Shown here piece by piece: positions 39,004 through 49,015 of a stretch of 64,000 bases of DNA (its first letter is position 1; each line of letters opens with the position of its first letter). Origin of the DNA: Kluyveromyces lactis (lineage: Eukaryota; Ascomycota; Saccharomycetes; Saccharomycetales; Saccharomycetaceae); assembly GCF_000002515.2 (NCBI RefSeq), contig NC_006042.1, forward strand, positions 2,356,001 through 2,420,000, read 5' to 3'. The notes beneath the pieces were generated by a model, which saw only the letters and a list, made by a program, of their open reading frames with translations, ran no database searches and was not told where the DNA came from. The position numbers and the translations under genes were made by a program.

Positions 39004-41058
39004 ATGGTTGATGATTCGTACTATATCACTCCGCATGAGACAGCTCTCGCTGTTGTTGCGACTTCTATGAAGAAGGCAAGACTCCGATTTGATACTTTGG
39101 TGATAAACTCATTGATGGGTGGAATACTCTTCAGTGCAGGTGGCATGCTTTTCGTCGCAGCGCGATCCGAGAATCCGTTAATTTTCGAACAACATCCAGG
39201 AATGACAAACTTCTTAGGAGCCTTCACTTTCTCTATTGGTCTCTTTTACGTTATCATCAACGGTGCTGATCTTTTCAACTCTAACGTCTTGTTCTTTACT
39301 GTGGGTTTTCTACGTGGAGCTGTATCCATATATGATCTTTTCGTTAGTTGGGCAATAAGTTGGTTGGGGAACATTGCCGGGACTTTATTTGTATGCTACG
39401 TCATCTGCCATCTATCTGGCACTACTACCTCCGAACTACTTGTCGCCGGATCAATATCCATTGCAGAAGGCAAAGCTAGCTCAAGTTTCATTCAAACATT
39501 CATTAAGGGTATCGCTGGTAATTTTTACGTTTGCTTGGCCGTTTATTTACAACTTATGTGCAAACCAATCCATGTTAAACTAATTGTCATGACCATACCA
39601 ACATTCACTTTTGTCGCTTTGGGATTCACTCATGTGGTTGCAGATATGTCGATGCTCATGATTGGTATGCTTAACGGTGCAAATGTGTCAGTCGGTACTT
39701 ATATTTGGAAATTACTCATCCCAGCAACCTTAGGAAACATTATAGGTGGGTCCTTCTTTAGTGGAGTGATTCCATATTACCTACACTTACGTGTTGTGGA
39801 ACGCGATAGGAAACAACTATCCTTACCTGAATTTGAGGCTAGAGATGAGCAACCTGAGTTGAATATGGACTCAAGAGTCGTTAGGGTGGATCCTAAGGAG
39901 ACAGCAGAGGCTGAAGATGACTCAGATATAGATTCAGATGATGAAAACTACGGCTTACTGTCCGAGAAACAATCTTCAGATAGTACAGGACGTAACGCCT
40001 CTGATGATCAGGTACTCCCATACGTTGGTACTGATGGTACTTCCAGAGATCTTCATAGAAGTGAGACTAATGGTACAATGGCATCACTTCGGTCACATGG
40101 CTCTAAAATACGTTCTCCACCTGGTGTTTTCCCAGTAAGAGGAATGGGTAAACCATTGGCAAAAGAAAGAAGTATAGTTGATTCAGAATACTCCAACGAA
40201 TCGCATCACTCTTCAAAGGCTTCACCGTCTGTAAATTCTTTTGATATGATATCCATGCGTAGTGATGAGGATTCTACTTTGGAAAATCCTATCGGATTCC
40301 AAGGTGTATCGCAACAACCGTCTTTACAAGAACGGAGAAATTCTATTCTACGTACGTTATCTCGTATTCCTACTGTTCACTCTAATCCCTTGCACCATAT
40401 GAGTTCTCAAGATGACCAAGAGTATAAGAAAGAAGTGGAAGAATATGAAAAGGAAGGTCATTACAATGTAAGAGACCATAAGCTAGGTACTAAACTAGAA
40501 AAAGCACTAACAAGAATCGCCACCCGGAAATCCAATGAAGAGCTATCGGATATGCTCCCAAGAACGACGCAAGATATTTTCCCGGAACAAAAACCTGCCG
40601 ATGAAATGAATCCAATAAACTCAAGAAGGAGTGGGACTACCATGTCCGGATTACTCAAAACGATCAGTAAACAGTTCGTTCCAACAAAGCAGCCAGCCGA
40701 TGTAAATGAGGTTCACAGAAGACTCAGTCAAGCTGGCATCACCACCAAGGCTGCCAATGCATCAGACAATATTGCGGGGATCGAAAATTATGATGGAATT
40801 GAACTACCCTCACATTCTCCCTACTACAGAAGACCCTCTAATATAAGCAATGATTCGACTTCAAATTCACTCTATACTATGGGCTCTGTTAACAGAAGCA
40901 AGACGCCGTCCTTTATAGTTGATATGGGTCATGCATCCAACCCAATCGGCGGAGGAGGTGTATCTGTTGCAGGAAAAAGAAAATCATACCCTCTGAAAAC
41001 CATACCTCATTTTGATAATGACAATTTTGAGGAACAAAGTGTGACAGACTTGCATTAG
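39004..41058 (+). CDS. Formate/nitrite transporter (FNT) family protein, YHL008C type
   Basis: The 684-residue product has an FNT channel domain (about 1-275) with six hydrophobic segments. It shows FNT-like features such as GADLFNSNVL after TM2 and the GMLNGANVSVG turn near 220-230. A long cytosolic tail (about 276-684) is rich in Ser, Asp and Arg, with runs such as EDDSDIDSDDEN and several R-x-x-S sites, likely phosphorylated. It corresponds to S. cerevisiae YHL008C (627), whose loss affects chloride handling; its true substrate is uncertain. Bacterial FNT channels are about 280 residues, so the tail is fungal-specific. Confidence 0.92.
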   Translation: MVDDSYYITPHETALAVVATSMKKARLRFDTLVINSLMGGILFSAGGMLFVAARSENPLIFEQHPGMTNFLGAFTFSIGLFYVIINGADLFNSNVLFFTVGFLRGAVSIYDLFVSWAISWLGNIAGTLFVCYVICHLSGTTTSELLVAGSISIAEGKASSSFIQTFIKGIAGNFYVCLAVYLQLMCKPIHVKLIVMTIPTFTFVALGFTHVVADMSMLMIGMLNGANVSVGTYIWKLLIPATLGNIIGGSFFSGVIPYYLHLRVVERDRKQLSLPEFEARDEQPELNMDSRVVRVDPKETAEAEDDSDIDSDDENYGLLSEKQSSDSTGRNASDDQVLPYVGTDGTSRDLHRSETNGTMASLRSHGSKIRSPPGVFPVRGMGKPLAKERSIVDSEYSNESHHSSKASPSVNSFDMISMRSDEDSTLENPIGFQGVSQQPSLQERRNSILRTLSRIPTVHSNPLHHMSSQDDQEYKKEVEEYEKEGHYNVRDHKLGTKLEKALTRIATRKSNEELSDMLPRTTQDIFPEQKPADEMNPINSRRSGTTMSGLLKTISKQFVPTKQPADVNEVHRRLSQAGITTKAANASDNIAGIENYDGIELPSHSPYYRRPSNISNDSTSNSLYTMGSVNRSKTPSFIVDMGHASNPIGGGGVSVAGKRKSYPLKTIPHFDNDNFEEQSVTDLH

Positions 41059-41370
41059 ACGCTATGAAGAAAGGAAAGCTTTCTCTCCAAAATGCGCACG
41101 TAATGTCAGACTAGCATATTTATTTACTTTCAATGACAGACTTTACAACATTCTTTCCCAGCTCTTCGATATTCATAAAAACAAATACAAGGACAAGCAA
41201 CCGCACCGCTGTTTTTCTAAACGAACAGCATCACCATCAGCATAATATGTCATTAAGTTAACTGTTTGAATCGTAAATAACCGCATATATATGTATATAT
41301 ATGTCATTCTAACGACCTGATAATGATTGATTTTACTATAACTGTGCATTCCTTTAATGTTACCCGGGGT

Positions 41371-41376
41371 ACGCGT
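41371..41376. promoter_or_regulatory. MCB box (ACGCGT) upstream of PDS5
   Basis: ACGCGT, 184 bp before the PDS5 ATG, is the core bound by MBF (Mbp1-Swi6) at G1/S genes. Confidence 0.65.
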
Positions 41377-41425
41377 GATCTCCATGTTTTTAAGATAGAA
41401 GAATTATAGAACATGAAATACGTTA

Positions 41426-41431
41426 ACGCGT
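41426..41431. promoter_or_regulatory. Second MCB box upstream of PDS5
   Basis: A second ACGCGT lies 55 bp downstream of the first. Paired MCBs are typical of cohesion and replication genes transcribed at G1/S. Confidence 0.7.
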
Positions 41432-41559
41432 TGAAATGACTTTGAAACAAGATACAACATTAACAGCAGGGCGTGACGAGATAATATTACATTCCCGTTG
41501 ATATGGATAGATCGAACAGAACTGATTTACATTTCTCTCTTTACTGAACACTATAAAGG

Positions 41560-44500
41560 ATGCAGTCGTTAGAATTCAATAAATCAATCATACCAAGTCT
41601 GGAGGACTCATTCTCTTCTGCCGTGCAAATCGAAAGACTAGGTGAGCTTCATGAGGAGTTGGCAGGATTAGAACAAGGGAAAGTAGAATTGAACAGTCTT
41701 GAGAAATACAAGAATGCACTAATTAATAAGAAGTTGCTGAGACATAAAGATTCTGGGATTAGAGCATTAACTGCTTGTTGTCTTAGTGATATCATGAGAC
41801 TTAACGCACCAGATGCCCCTTTTACTGAAACAGAGCTTTGCGACATCTTCAGATTGTTTCTATCACAATTTAGGCTGCTTAGAGATCCTGATAACGGAAA
41901 TTTTATACAGCAAACCTACTTGATTACTAGGCTCCTCGAATGTAGATCAATTGTCTTAATTACAGATCTTCCTCCTTCTAAAAGGCTAGTGGAGGAGCTC
42001 TTTGAAGTATTCTATGAAAAAGTTGAAAGTCAGTTCCCCTCTAAACTATGGAAAATTATAGGCGGTTTGCTAACAGAAGTCGTTTCTGAATGTGATACCT
42101 TATCAATGGACGTTTTAAGGCTAATCTTCAATGCATTTTTAACACATGAGTCAAGAGCAAATAACACTTTAAAAGGTTTAGTGGTGGACAAAGATCCATC
42201 CTTCGAATTTTCTTTGATAATATGTGAATCTGCTACAAATAGACTTGGAAGACATTTTTCAAAATTTTACTCTGAGATTCTGTATGGAATTACCAATGAG
42301 AACGAAGGGATTCACTCTGTTCTTGATTCCTCTTACCGAACTTTAACGAAACTCCACAAATTGACTTCTTACATTTGGCAGTATACACCAGAGTTAGTAC
42401 ATTCAGTAATCGGATTTGTGTATCAGGAACTTTGCTCTGATAACGTGCCATTGAGATTAGCTGCAACTCAGTTGATAACTGACATTCTTTCGTTTCACTC
42501 CACTCTAAATTTTGTCACCACCCATGCAGACACTTTTCAAATTTGGCTATCCAAGATGGCAGATATAAGCCCAAAAGTACGTGTACAATGGGCGAAGTGT
42601 GTTCCGAAAATCATAGAAACTCGATCCGACATCTGTGAAGAGATCGCTAAGGGAATATCGAAAACTTTCATTGATACTGACGAAACAGTTCGTTTACAAT
42701 CTATAAGATCTTTAGCGGCACTTTCAGCGAAATTAGTGTGGGCCAGATTACAAGTTGACACAATTTTCAAAGAACTTCTTCATTTAATTAGAGACAAATC
42801 GAAAGAAGTAAGGGCGGAATGTATTTCCTACGTATGCCATTTTTACGATGAAACCTTAAAAGAAAATCTTTACGGGAAACATCAACAGGAAAGAAATGCT
42901 AAACAACTCTGGGACGTTGTTAATGAGATCCCTACTAGCATTTTTAATTTGTACTATATCAATGATCTGAATATCAATATGCAAGTGGATTTGGTAATCT
43001 TCAACAAAGTTTTGAATTTGGACCTTGAAGAAGATGCTAAATACAACAGATTGATACAAGTGGTGTCTTCTTTAAGTTTGAAGGCTCTTTCATCTTTTTT
43101 CGCCTTTAACAAACGTCAAGTACAAATCAATAAGGCAATGAATTCACTTTTTGAATTGAAGAATGAAAAACTCGATAAACTTATCGAATGGTTAGCTGCT
43201 ACTGTTCCGAAGCAGCTCGAACCAGTGGCAATCACTCAGAAGTTCCTTGAACTAAATGATTCAAGGATAAATCATCTAATCAAAGTATCAATTAATCAGG
43301 AGACGGACTGTATTACACTCAAAAACTCTTTGCATGAATTAAAGATAAAATTAGAAGATCCGGAACTATTTCGAAAGAAGGGCGTACGTTTTGGCACTAT
43401 CTTCAGCAGAGAGTCTTTCAACAAAGTGATTTTGCTTCTCGTCTATAGGGCCGCACCATTAATATACAATGTATCGTGTATCCCCTACCTTCTTAACAAT
43501 TATAAGAGGGACCAAAACAGCACCCTTAATAACGTTATGACTCAGTTGATTCAAAATATATCTGAGATCAATCCCTTTTTATTCAAAAGCCAAACAGCAT
43601 CATTAAGCTCCTTGGTTATACAAGACAAGGATCGATCAAATATTGGAAAGCATGAACAATTGAAAACTTTATACAAAATTTTCAAAGCTTTTCCTAGTGA
43701 AGTAAATCTTGAGGATGGATACCTGCTAGAGAAATTACAGAATTTTGCAACATCAGGCAATATCGCTGAAAGCAAGTATGCTGTTAAAATAATAGCACTA
43801 ATTCCTGATAGCGAAAAAAGACGGAAACTGTTATCATTCTTACGGAGTTCAGCGTTGCCACTAGAATTTTCAAGCGAATCACCTCACTTACTCTGCAATA
43901 ATTTATGTATTCTATCTCAGCTGTTCAAAGTTGATTTCGATCTACTCAAGATTGATTGCAATGAGATAACTACATTTATCCTCAAGGATGTGCTAGTAAC
44001 TAATGAGTTCTTCAATAATCTCGTTGAAGAAGAAAAATCATCGGACTGGATTACTGATGATGATCTATTGAATGAACAACACTGGCCTATCACAGCCAAA
44101 ATTTTATGTTTGGAAGTATTAACAAACAGAATGTTATCGGAAGCAAGATCAGTTGATACCGACAGTTCGCTTGAGACAGTCTTTCATAAAATATTAAAAC
44201 TCTTTTTGTATTTCGTCTCCAATGGCGGAGAAGTTATCAATGAAGAGAATGAAAAGAGGTTCCCAACTCCGTTCGCGTATCAGCGTAGAATTCGGTGCCA
44301 TGCAGGTTTACAGATTCTGAAACTAGCCAAAATTGCTAAATTCAACAAATGGATTGAATCAAAATATATATTCAAACTTATTAATTTAGTTGAAGATGAA
44401 AGCTTCCCTGTTAGACGCGAATTCGTGACCAAGCTGAAAAACTATATTTCAAACGAAGAAATAAGCATCAAATTCATTCCATTAGTGTTCTTTATGCCGT

Positions 44501-45294
44501 TTGAGCCAGATGCCAAATTTAAAACTGATACTAAAATATGGATTAATTTTACTTTTCAAAAGGAAACAGCACGAAGAGGAGCTATATTTGAAAGAAGCCT
44601 TCCAAGACTTCTCCACTGCATTGCGCACCATCCTGATATCGAAGAAAACCTTTATGTGGATGCTTCAGAAGACGAATTCATTACATCTTGCAGCACTGCA
44701 ATTGATTATGTTCTTTTCTTTTTAGATACTGTTTTAAAGCCCGAAAGTATCAGCTTATTGTATTACCTAGCCGGTCGTATAAAACAGTACAAAGACTTGT
44801 TAGATGAGGCTCCAACATGCATTTACGTGATAAGTGAATTGGTTCAGATGATTTTGAATGAATTGAAACAAATAAAAAATTTGAATCTCACCGTGTACCC
44901 TGGTAAACTCAACCTACCGAGTGATCTTTACGTACCCTTCGAGAACATGGAATTAGCACAGGCAAATACATTCAAAACATTCATCAAAGATGATTACACT
45001 CAAGTTCTTGAGCAAAAGATAAAGCTAAAATGTAGTAAAATGGTGCATGGGTCATCGACGACAACTAAGCAGCAAAAACAGCAGAGAAAGTTGACAAGTG
45101 AGTATAAACAGCGCACCCCTTCAAAGAAAAGAAGACATTATAGCAGTGACAGCGGCGATGACTCAGATGGTGCACATGATAGAAGTATTTACCCCAGCCC
45201 ACTGAAAAGTAATAGAGGTCCCCAAAGGAAAAGCACCCGTACTAAAACTGCCGTCGATTATAATGAAGATGATGAGAACGAAGAGGTAATGTAA
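41560..45294 (+). CDS. PDS5: Cohesin maintenance factor Pds5
   Basis: The 1244-residue product is built of HEAT-type helical repeats along most of its length and matches Pds5 (YMR076C, 1277). Pds5 binds cohesin at the Scc1-Smc3 interface, keeps sister cohesion, and recruits Eco1 and Wpl1. It opens with the family's short helical N-terminus, then TELCDIFRLFLSQF and a QTYLITRLLECRSIVLITDL helix region (about 88-140). HEAT repeats such as VRVQWAKCVPKIIE and VRLQSIRSLAALS follow near 345-395. The last about 85 residues are a disordered basic tail (KKRRHYSSDSGDDSD). It is followed by convergent RCO1. Confidence 0.96.
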   Translation: MQSLEFNKSIIPSLEDSFSSAVQIERLGELHEELAGLEQGKVELNSLEKYKNALINKKLLRHKDSGIRALTACCLSDIMRLNAPDAPFTETELCDIFRLFLSQFRLLRDPDNGNFIQQTYLITRLLECRSIVLITDLPPSKRLVEELFEVFYEKVESQFPSKLWKIIGGLLTEVVSECDTLSMDVLRLIFNAFLTHESRANNTLKGLVVDKDPSFEFSLIICESATNRLGRHFSKFYSEILYGITNENEGIHSVLDSSYRTLTKLHKLTSYIWQYTPELVHSVIGFVYQELCSDNVPLRLAATQLITDILSFHSTLNFVTTHADTFQIWLSKMADISPKVRVQWAKCVPKIIETRSDICEEIAKGISKTFIDTDETVRLQSIRSLAALSAKLVWARLQVDTIFKELLHLIRDKSKEVRAECISYVCHFYDETLKENLYGKHQQERNAKQLWDVVNEIPTSIFNLYYINDLNINMQVDLVIFNKVLNLDLEEDAKYNRLIQVVSSLSLKALSSFFAFNKRQVQINKAMNSLFELKNEKLDKLIEWLAATVPKQLEPVAITQKFLELNDSRINHLIKVSINQETDCITLKNSLHELKIKLEDPELFRKKGVRFGTIFSRESFNKVILLLVYRAAPLIYNVSCIPYLLNNYKRDQNSTLNNVMTQLIQNISEINPFLFKSQTASLSSLVIQDKDRSNIGKHEQLKTLYKIFKAFPSEVNLEDGYLLEKLQNFATSGNIAESKYAVKIIALIPDSEKRRKLLSFLRSSALPLEFSSESPHLLCNNLCILSQLFKVDFDLLKIDCNEITTFILKDVLVTNEFFNNLVEEEKSSDWITDDDLLNEQHWPITAKILCLEVLTNRMLSEARSVDTDSSLETVFHKILKLFLYFVSNGGEVINEENEKRFPTPFAYQRRIRCHAGLQILKLAKIAKFNKWIESKYIFKLINLVEDESFPVRREFVTKLKNYISNEEISIKFIPLVFFMPFEPDAKFKTDTKIWINFTFQKETARRGAIFERSLPRLLHCIAHHPDIEENLYVDASEDEFITSCSTAIDYVLFFLDTVLKPESISLLYYLAGRIKQYKDLLDEAPTCIYVISELVQMILNELKQIKNLNLTVYPGKLNLPSDLYVPFENMELAQANTFKTFIKDDYTQVLEQKIKLKCSKMVHGSSTTTKQQKQQRKLTSEYKQRTPSKKRRHYSSDSGDDSDGAHDRSIYPSPLKSNRGPQRKSTRTKTAVDYNEDDENEEVM

Positions 45295-45462
45295 GTTACG
45301 AAATTCCATCATTACCTAGCTATATATCTGTCATAATTTATCTAAGGAAATGTTTTTTATCATATGTAGTTGTTTCTATATATAAGTCTTCAACTCGCCG
45401 ATGAAGATGAAACATAAAATAACAAACAGCTCCATTGAATACGGGCATGCGTGAACCTTTAA

Positions 45463-47334
45463 CTATTGAGTAAGTTTGAAAAATTCAAGAACTTCTTTTT
45501 TCGGTTTCGACTCTAAAAGCGTTTTCAACTTTTGAAGAATCGTTAACTCGGACTCATCTATGGGTTGAATTTTTGCCTTTTCCTTCAGCAATTGTTGTTC
45601 CGATATTTTACAGAGTTCCTTAAAGTCCCATAATCTTTTGAGGGTACCGGACGTTTGGAAGTATAAGAGGTTGGATATATCATTCAATATCGGGGTTTGA
45701 TTTTCTGCTGCAACTAATTTGTCTAAAATCGTAGAATGCTGACACAAGTCTTCAAACTGCTGTACACGTTTCGCCTGATAAACCTTATCTAAAAACTCTA
45801 GTGCGACATTCTGTTCTGTAAGTTTTGATAAAGTCCAGGAGTCCGCATCTATTGCTATTTCTGTATCTCCGTTGTTTCTACTTCCTATTGGAAGTACTAT
45901 ATATTTCTGTTTTCCCCTTGCTAAACGTCTTTTGTATGATTTTGGTAATGGGGCATGCAACGGGCATTTCCACTTCGATCCCAGGTTTTTCAAGGATGCT
46001 CTAGGCAGTGGAAGACAATCTAAGTGCCATGGTGTTGAACAGTAATCGCAAGTCATTATCAGTCGTTGGGAGTCCGGATGGTCCCATGTTCCCATCTTTG
46101 ATTCTCCACAATTATAGCACACTAAAAGTTCTCCAGAATCCTGGTTGAAATGATACTCTGGCTGATAAGAATCCATCCGTGTGACAGACTGCCCGTACGC
46201 GGAATGAAAAATTTGTTTTTCATTGATATTTTCTTTAAAGTGTTCGTCACGATATTCTCCTTGCGACCCCGAGGAGACCGAATCGAACGTTGATTTGATA
46301 ATAGACGGCAATTGAAATTGGAACGGATTTTTCCTTTGAAGATCAAATGTTAGAGTACCGAATAACTGATACCCGGGTTGCTTGAAATGGTCTTGTAAAA
46401 ACCTTGTTTTCAACTTTTTTTCAGAGGACAGTCCGTATTTATTAGACTTGATCCATTGCTTGAATCGGCATTCATCACAAGACCAATCACCTTCTGGTAG
46501 ATGGCTTGGATCCAAAGGTGGGTTACAGCAAGCAAAATGGAAAGATTTTGGACAAGTGTCACAGCATAAGAACACCCCAGGACCATGACAGTTGGAACAA
46601 AAATCGTCATTTTCCTTGTTATTATCCGGATCAATTTCTGGAATATGTAAATGAGAAGCTTTATCATTTTGTCCAAATAACTTGGTATCTTTATCCTTGG
46701 TAGATTTCAACCTTTTCGCCATTTTTAGTGCTATCGATTTACTGGGCGAATTTCGTATAGGATCCTGTAGCATAAAATCCGAGTCAGCCTCTTGTTTAAT
46801 TCCTGAATTTTTGTTGTGTTTAGTGGGAGTGTTCGCTCCTATGCGTTCATGACTTTGTACGGTCAATTCATTTGATTTTTCAGTTTGTAGTTGTCCCTCA
46901 TATTTAGCCTCCATGCTGCTCTTTAATGCCTGTAATATATTGGATTTCTTCTTCTTATTGTTACCATTTCTGTGTTTACCACTTCTATTATTGCTATCAT
47001 CATTGTCGTTATTATTGATGTTATTGGTACTATTATTATTGTTACTGTTGTTGTTACTCGATCCCTTCGGCTTCTGAGATAATGGCGTCCCTGTCATAGC
47101 ATTTATTGGATCATGCACTGGCGGCTCCTGAAACGTTATATTTCCATTACTATCCTTAAGAATGACTGGTCCAATAGGTTCTGTCGATGGTTCTTGGGAC
47201 GGTGATGAAGATATTGAGGATGTACTTTTCGTTGGATAATCATCACTTGGAATAATCCGTCTCTTTTTCAGATTATAATCCACATTGGCAGTACCTGACC
47301 GTTTGGGCCTCGTTACCTCCATATTTTTTGTCAT
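45463..47334 (-). CDS. RCO1: Rpd3S histone deacetylase subunit Rco1 (PHD finger)
   Basis: The product is 623 residues from the ATG at 47334 (the frame opens upstream only through GTG). PHD1 lies at about 242-287 (CSNCHGPGVFLCCDTCPKSF), and a second, longer PHD-type finger at about 401-456 (CYNCGESK, CDYCSTPWHLDC, CPLH). The N-terminus carries the RPKRSGTANVDYNLKKRR motif shared with S. cerevisiae Rco1 (YMR075W, 684), and a low-complexity Asn/Ser/Asp run at about 88-120. Rco1 with Eaf3 targets Rpd3S to H3K36-methylated gene bodies to suppress cryptic transcription. A conserved SID-like segment lies just after PHD1. Confidence 0.96.
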   Translation of the reverse strand: MTKNMEVTRPKRSGTANVDYNLKKRRIIPSDDYPTKSTSSISSSPSQEPSTEPIGPVILKDSNGNITFQEPPVHDPINAMTGTPLSQKPKGSSNNNSNNNNSTNNINNNDNDDSNNRSGKHRNGNNKKKKSNILQALKSSMEAKYEGQLQTEKSNELTVQSHERIGANTPTKHNKNSGIKQEADSDFMLQDPIRNSPSKSIALKMAKRLKSTKDKDTKLFGQNDKASHLHIPEIDPDNNKENDDFCSNCHGPGVFLCCDTCPKSFHFACCNPPLDPSHLPEGDWSCDECRFKQWIKSNKYGLSSEKKLKTRFLQDHFKQPGYQLFGTLTFDLQRKNPFQFQLPSIIKSTFDSVSSGSQGEYRDEHFKENINEKQIFHSAYGQSVTRMDSYQPEYHFNQDSGELLVCYNCGESKMGTWDHPDSQRLIMTCDYCSTPWHLDCLPLPRASLKNLGSKWKCPLHAPLPKSYKRRLARGKQKYIVLPIGSRNNGDTEIAIDADSWTLSKLTEQNVALEFLDKVYQAKRVQQFEDLCQHSTILDKLVAAENQTPILNDISNLLYFQTSGTLKRLWDFKELCKISEQQLLKEKAKIQPIDESELTILQKLKTLLESKPKKEVLEFFKLTQ

Positions 47335-47615
47335 GAAGCCGGAAAGTAGATGTACTGGCACGTAATTTTTTTAGCCGGTACTTTCCCCTACTCGTTGTTT
47401 CGCGTTGAACCATAATTTAATTCAATTGTTAGATGCGTTCAATTAAATTTGTATCGCACTTTTTTATTTTTTTTCTGTATTCCAATATCACGAACCTTCG
47501 ATAGTTGAAGTCGTATACACATACCAGCTATATCAATGATAATGGAATCAAAATGTATATAGTTACGGGAACAGGCTGAGGCGTCACCAGTCACATTAAA
47601 ATAATAGAAGCAACC

Positions 47616-48017
47616 ATGGACGACGAATTGAGAGCCATTAGAGAGGCCAGATTGAGGGAATTGAAGCAACAAAGTGGAGGAACATCAGAATCAGCAAACA
47701 ACGGATCGAATGATGGTCAAACACAAGCGATATTGAATCAGATTTTGGATTCCAATGCACAAGAAAGATTGAGCAGGGTAGCGTTGGTGCGGCCAGAACG
47801 TGTAAAGGCAGTAGAAGCTTATTTACTACAAATGGTGCGGTCCGGTGCTATTAGAAACAAATTAACAGAGCAGGACATCGTTGGAATCCTCGAATCAGTC
47901 GGAAGAGATGAGCAAAAGCGCAATACTACACGTATTATATTCGATAGAAGAGAAAAAGGAACAGCATCATCTAGTGTGGATCAAGATGACGATGAAGACG
48001 ATGATTTCTTTGACTAG
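47616..48017 (+). CDS. SDD2: PDCD5-family DNA-binding protein (YMR074C/Sdd2)
   Basis: The 133-residue product has the PDCD5 family shape: an N-terminal helix opening MDDELRAIREARLRELKQQ, a compact three-helix core (about 40-115), and an acidic end (DQDDDEDDDFFD). It matches S. cerevisiae YMR074C (145). Human PDCD5 acts in apoptosis and TRiC/tubulin folding; the yeast protein binds DNA and is linked to stress-induced death. It is divergent from RCO1, keeping the YMR074-YMR076 neighbourhood. Confidence 0.94.
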   Translation: MDDELRAIREARLRELKQQSGGTSESANNGSNDGQTQAILNQILDSNAQERLSRVALVRPERVKAVEAYLLQMVRSGAIRNKLTEQDIVGILESVGRDEQKRNTTRIIFDRREKGTASSSVDQDDDEDDDFFD

Positions 48018-48202
48018 TTATCTGTCTTCAATATATCAGGTTTTAACAGAGAAAGAAAGTAAGATATACATGCATATATAATTACAACGAATGAGAACTC
48101 AATCCTCATAAGTACCAAATAATTGCAAGAATCGGTAGTTCCAAAGGTTCAATGACTACTATAGGTCAATGCTCCCTCTGTCAAATCAATACATGTCCAA
48201 AT

Positions 48203-48223
48203 CACGTGCATGTGACCGGGTAA
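48203..48223 (+). promoter_or_regulatory. Adjacent Cbf1-type and Reb1-type sites upstream of TIM10
   Basis: CACGTG (48203-48208) and CGGGTAA (48217-48223) lie 8 bp apart, about 225 bp before the TIM10 ATG. Such paired general-factor sites mark nucleosome-free promoters. The rest of the gap (48018-48448) has no gene. Confidence 0.6.
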
Positions 48224-48448
48224 CGTATATTTCCTCATATTTCTGAAAATTTTCAGTATAGCAACTATTCGTCAGGAATTGCAGTTCACTAAAATTTAAC
48301 TAATAGCAGTTAAATGCGTTGACAACTAGACTGTTGTTTGATCTGTAAATATTTATTGACGTAGTTTATCGTAGTGATTAGTCTTCTATTCATAGCCACA
48401 GGAATACCACTCCTACAATAACAACATATAAAAATCATCTTCTAAGAA

Positions 48449-48718
48449 ATGTTCGGTCTAGGCGGTCAACCTCAATTATCTTCTCAACAAAAGCTATCAG
48501 CAGCTGAAGCTGAACTAGATTTGGTTACTGACATGTTCAACAAGTTGGTCGACAACTGTCACAAGAAATGTATTGAACAAATTTATAACGATGGTCAACT
48601 AAACAAGAACGAATCTACTTGTATCGACAGATGTGTTGCCAAGTACTTTGAAACTAACGTTAAGGTTGGTGAAAACATGCAACAGCTAGGCCAAGCTTTC
48701 TCTCCAGGTAAATTCTAA
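48449..48718 (+). CDS. TIM10: Small Tim chaperone Tim10
   Basis: The 89-residue product has the twin CX3C motif of small Tims, C37-x3-C41 and C58-x3-C62, which form two disulfides. It matches Tim10 (YHR005C-A, 93), with a shared [11 protein letters not shown] opening and KYFETNV near 65-71. Tim9-Tim10 hexamers in the intermembrane space carry hydrophobic precursors from TOM to the TIM22 and SAM machineries. It lies close to GPA1, as in S. cerevisiae (YHR005C-A next to YHR005C), but here CYT2 is between them. Codon use is fairly biased, suggesting good expression. Confidence 0.97.
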   Translation: MFGLGGQPQLSSQQKLSAAEAELDLVTDMFNKLVDNCHKKCIEQIYNDGQLNKNESTCIDRCVAKYFETNVKVGENMQQLGQAFSPGKF

Positions 48719-49015
48719 ACCCGATGAGGGAAGCTTAAGCCGGGACGTTAGTGCATAATCTTTTTCGCAACTTTTCACGTTTTATCATGTACATATATGA
48801 CAAATTTTGTATATACAAATATATTATATATATATATTAATTATCTATTTACAGAGTTTTAAAAATGAGGTAATGTCGGAGTACCAAACGATTAGGTTTG
48901 TGTATCTCGATCAAACCGATAAATATAGAGATATAAATGTATTTGCTAATACCGTGATGTGTTTTTGTCCATTATCTTCCCTTAGGATTGAAAATTTGGA
49001 CGATCCCTTCTGTCT
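48719..49015. other. Convergent intergenic region, TIM10 / CYT2
   Basis: This 297-bp gap has a tatata-rich block at about 48810-48840, typical of polyadenylation regions. A 48-codon ATG frame here looks accidental. Confidence 0.5.

Larger units (their letters stand above)
41059..41559. other. Transporter 3' region and PDS5 promoter
   Basis: This 501-bp gap holds two MCB boxes (listed separately), a TTACCCG Reb1-type core at 41360-41366 beside the first MCB, and a tatata run at 41285-41302. Confidence 0.55.
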
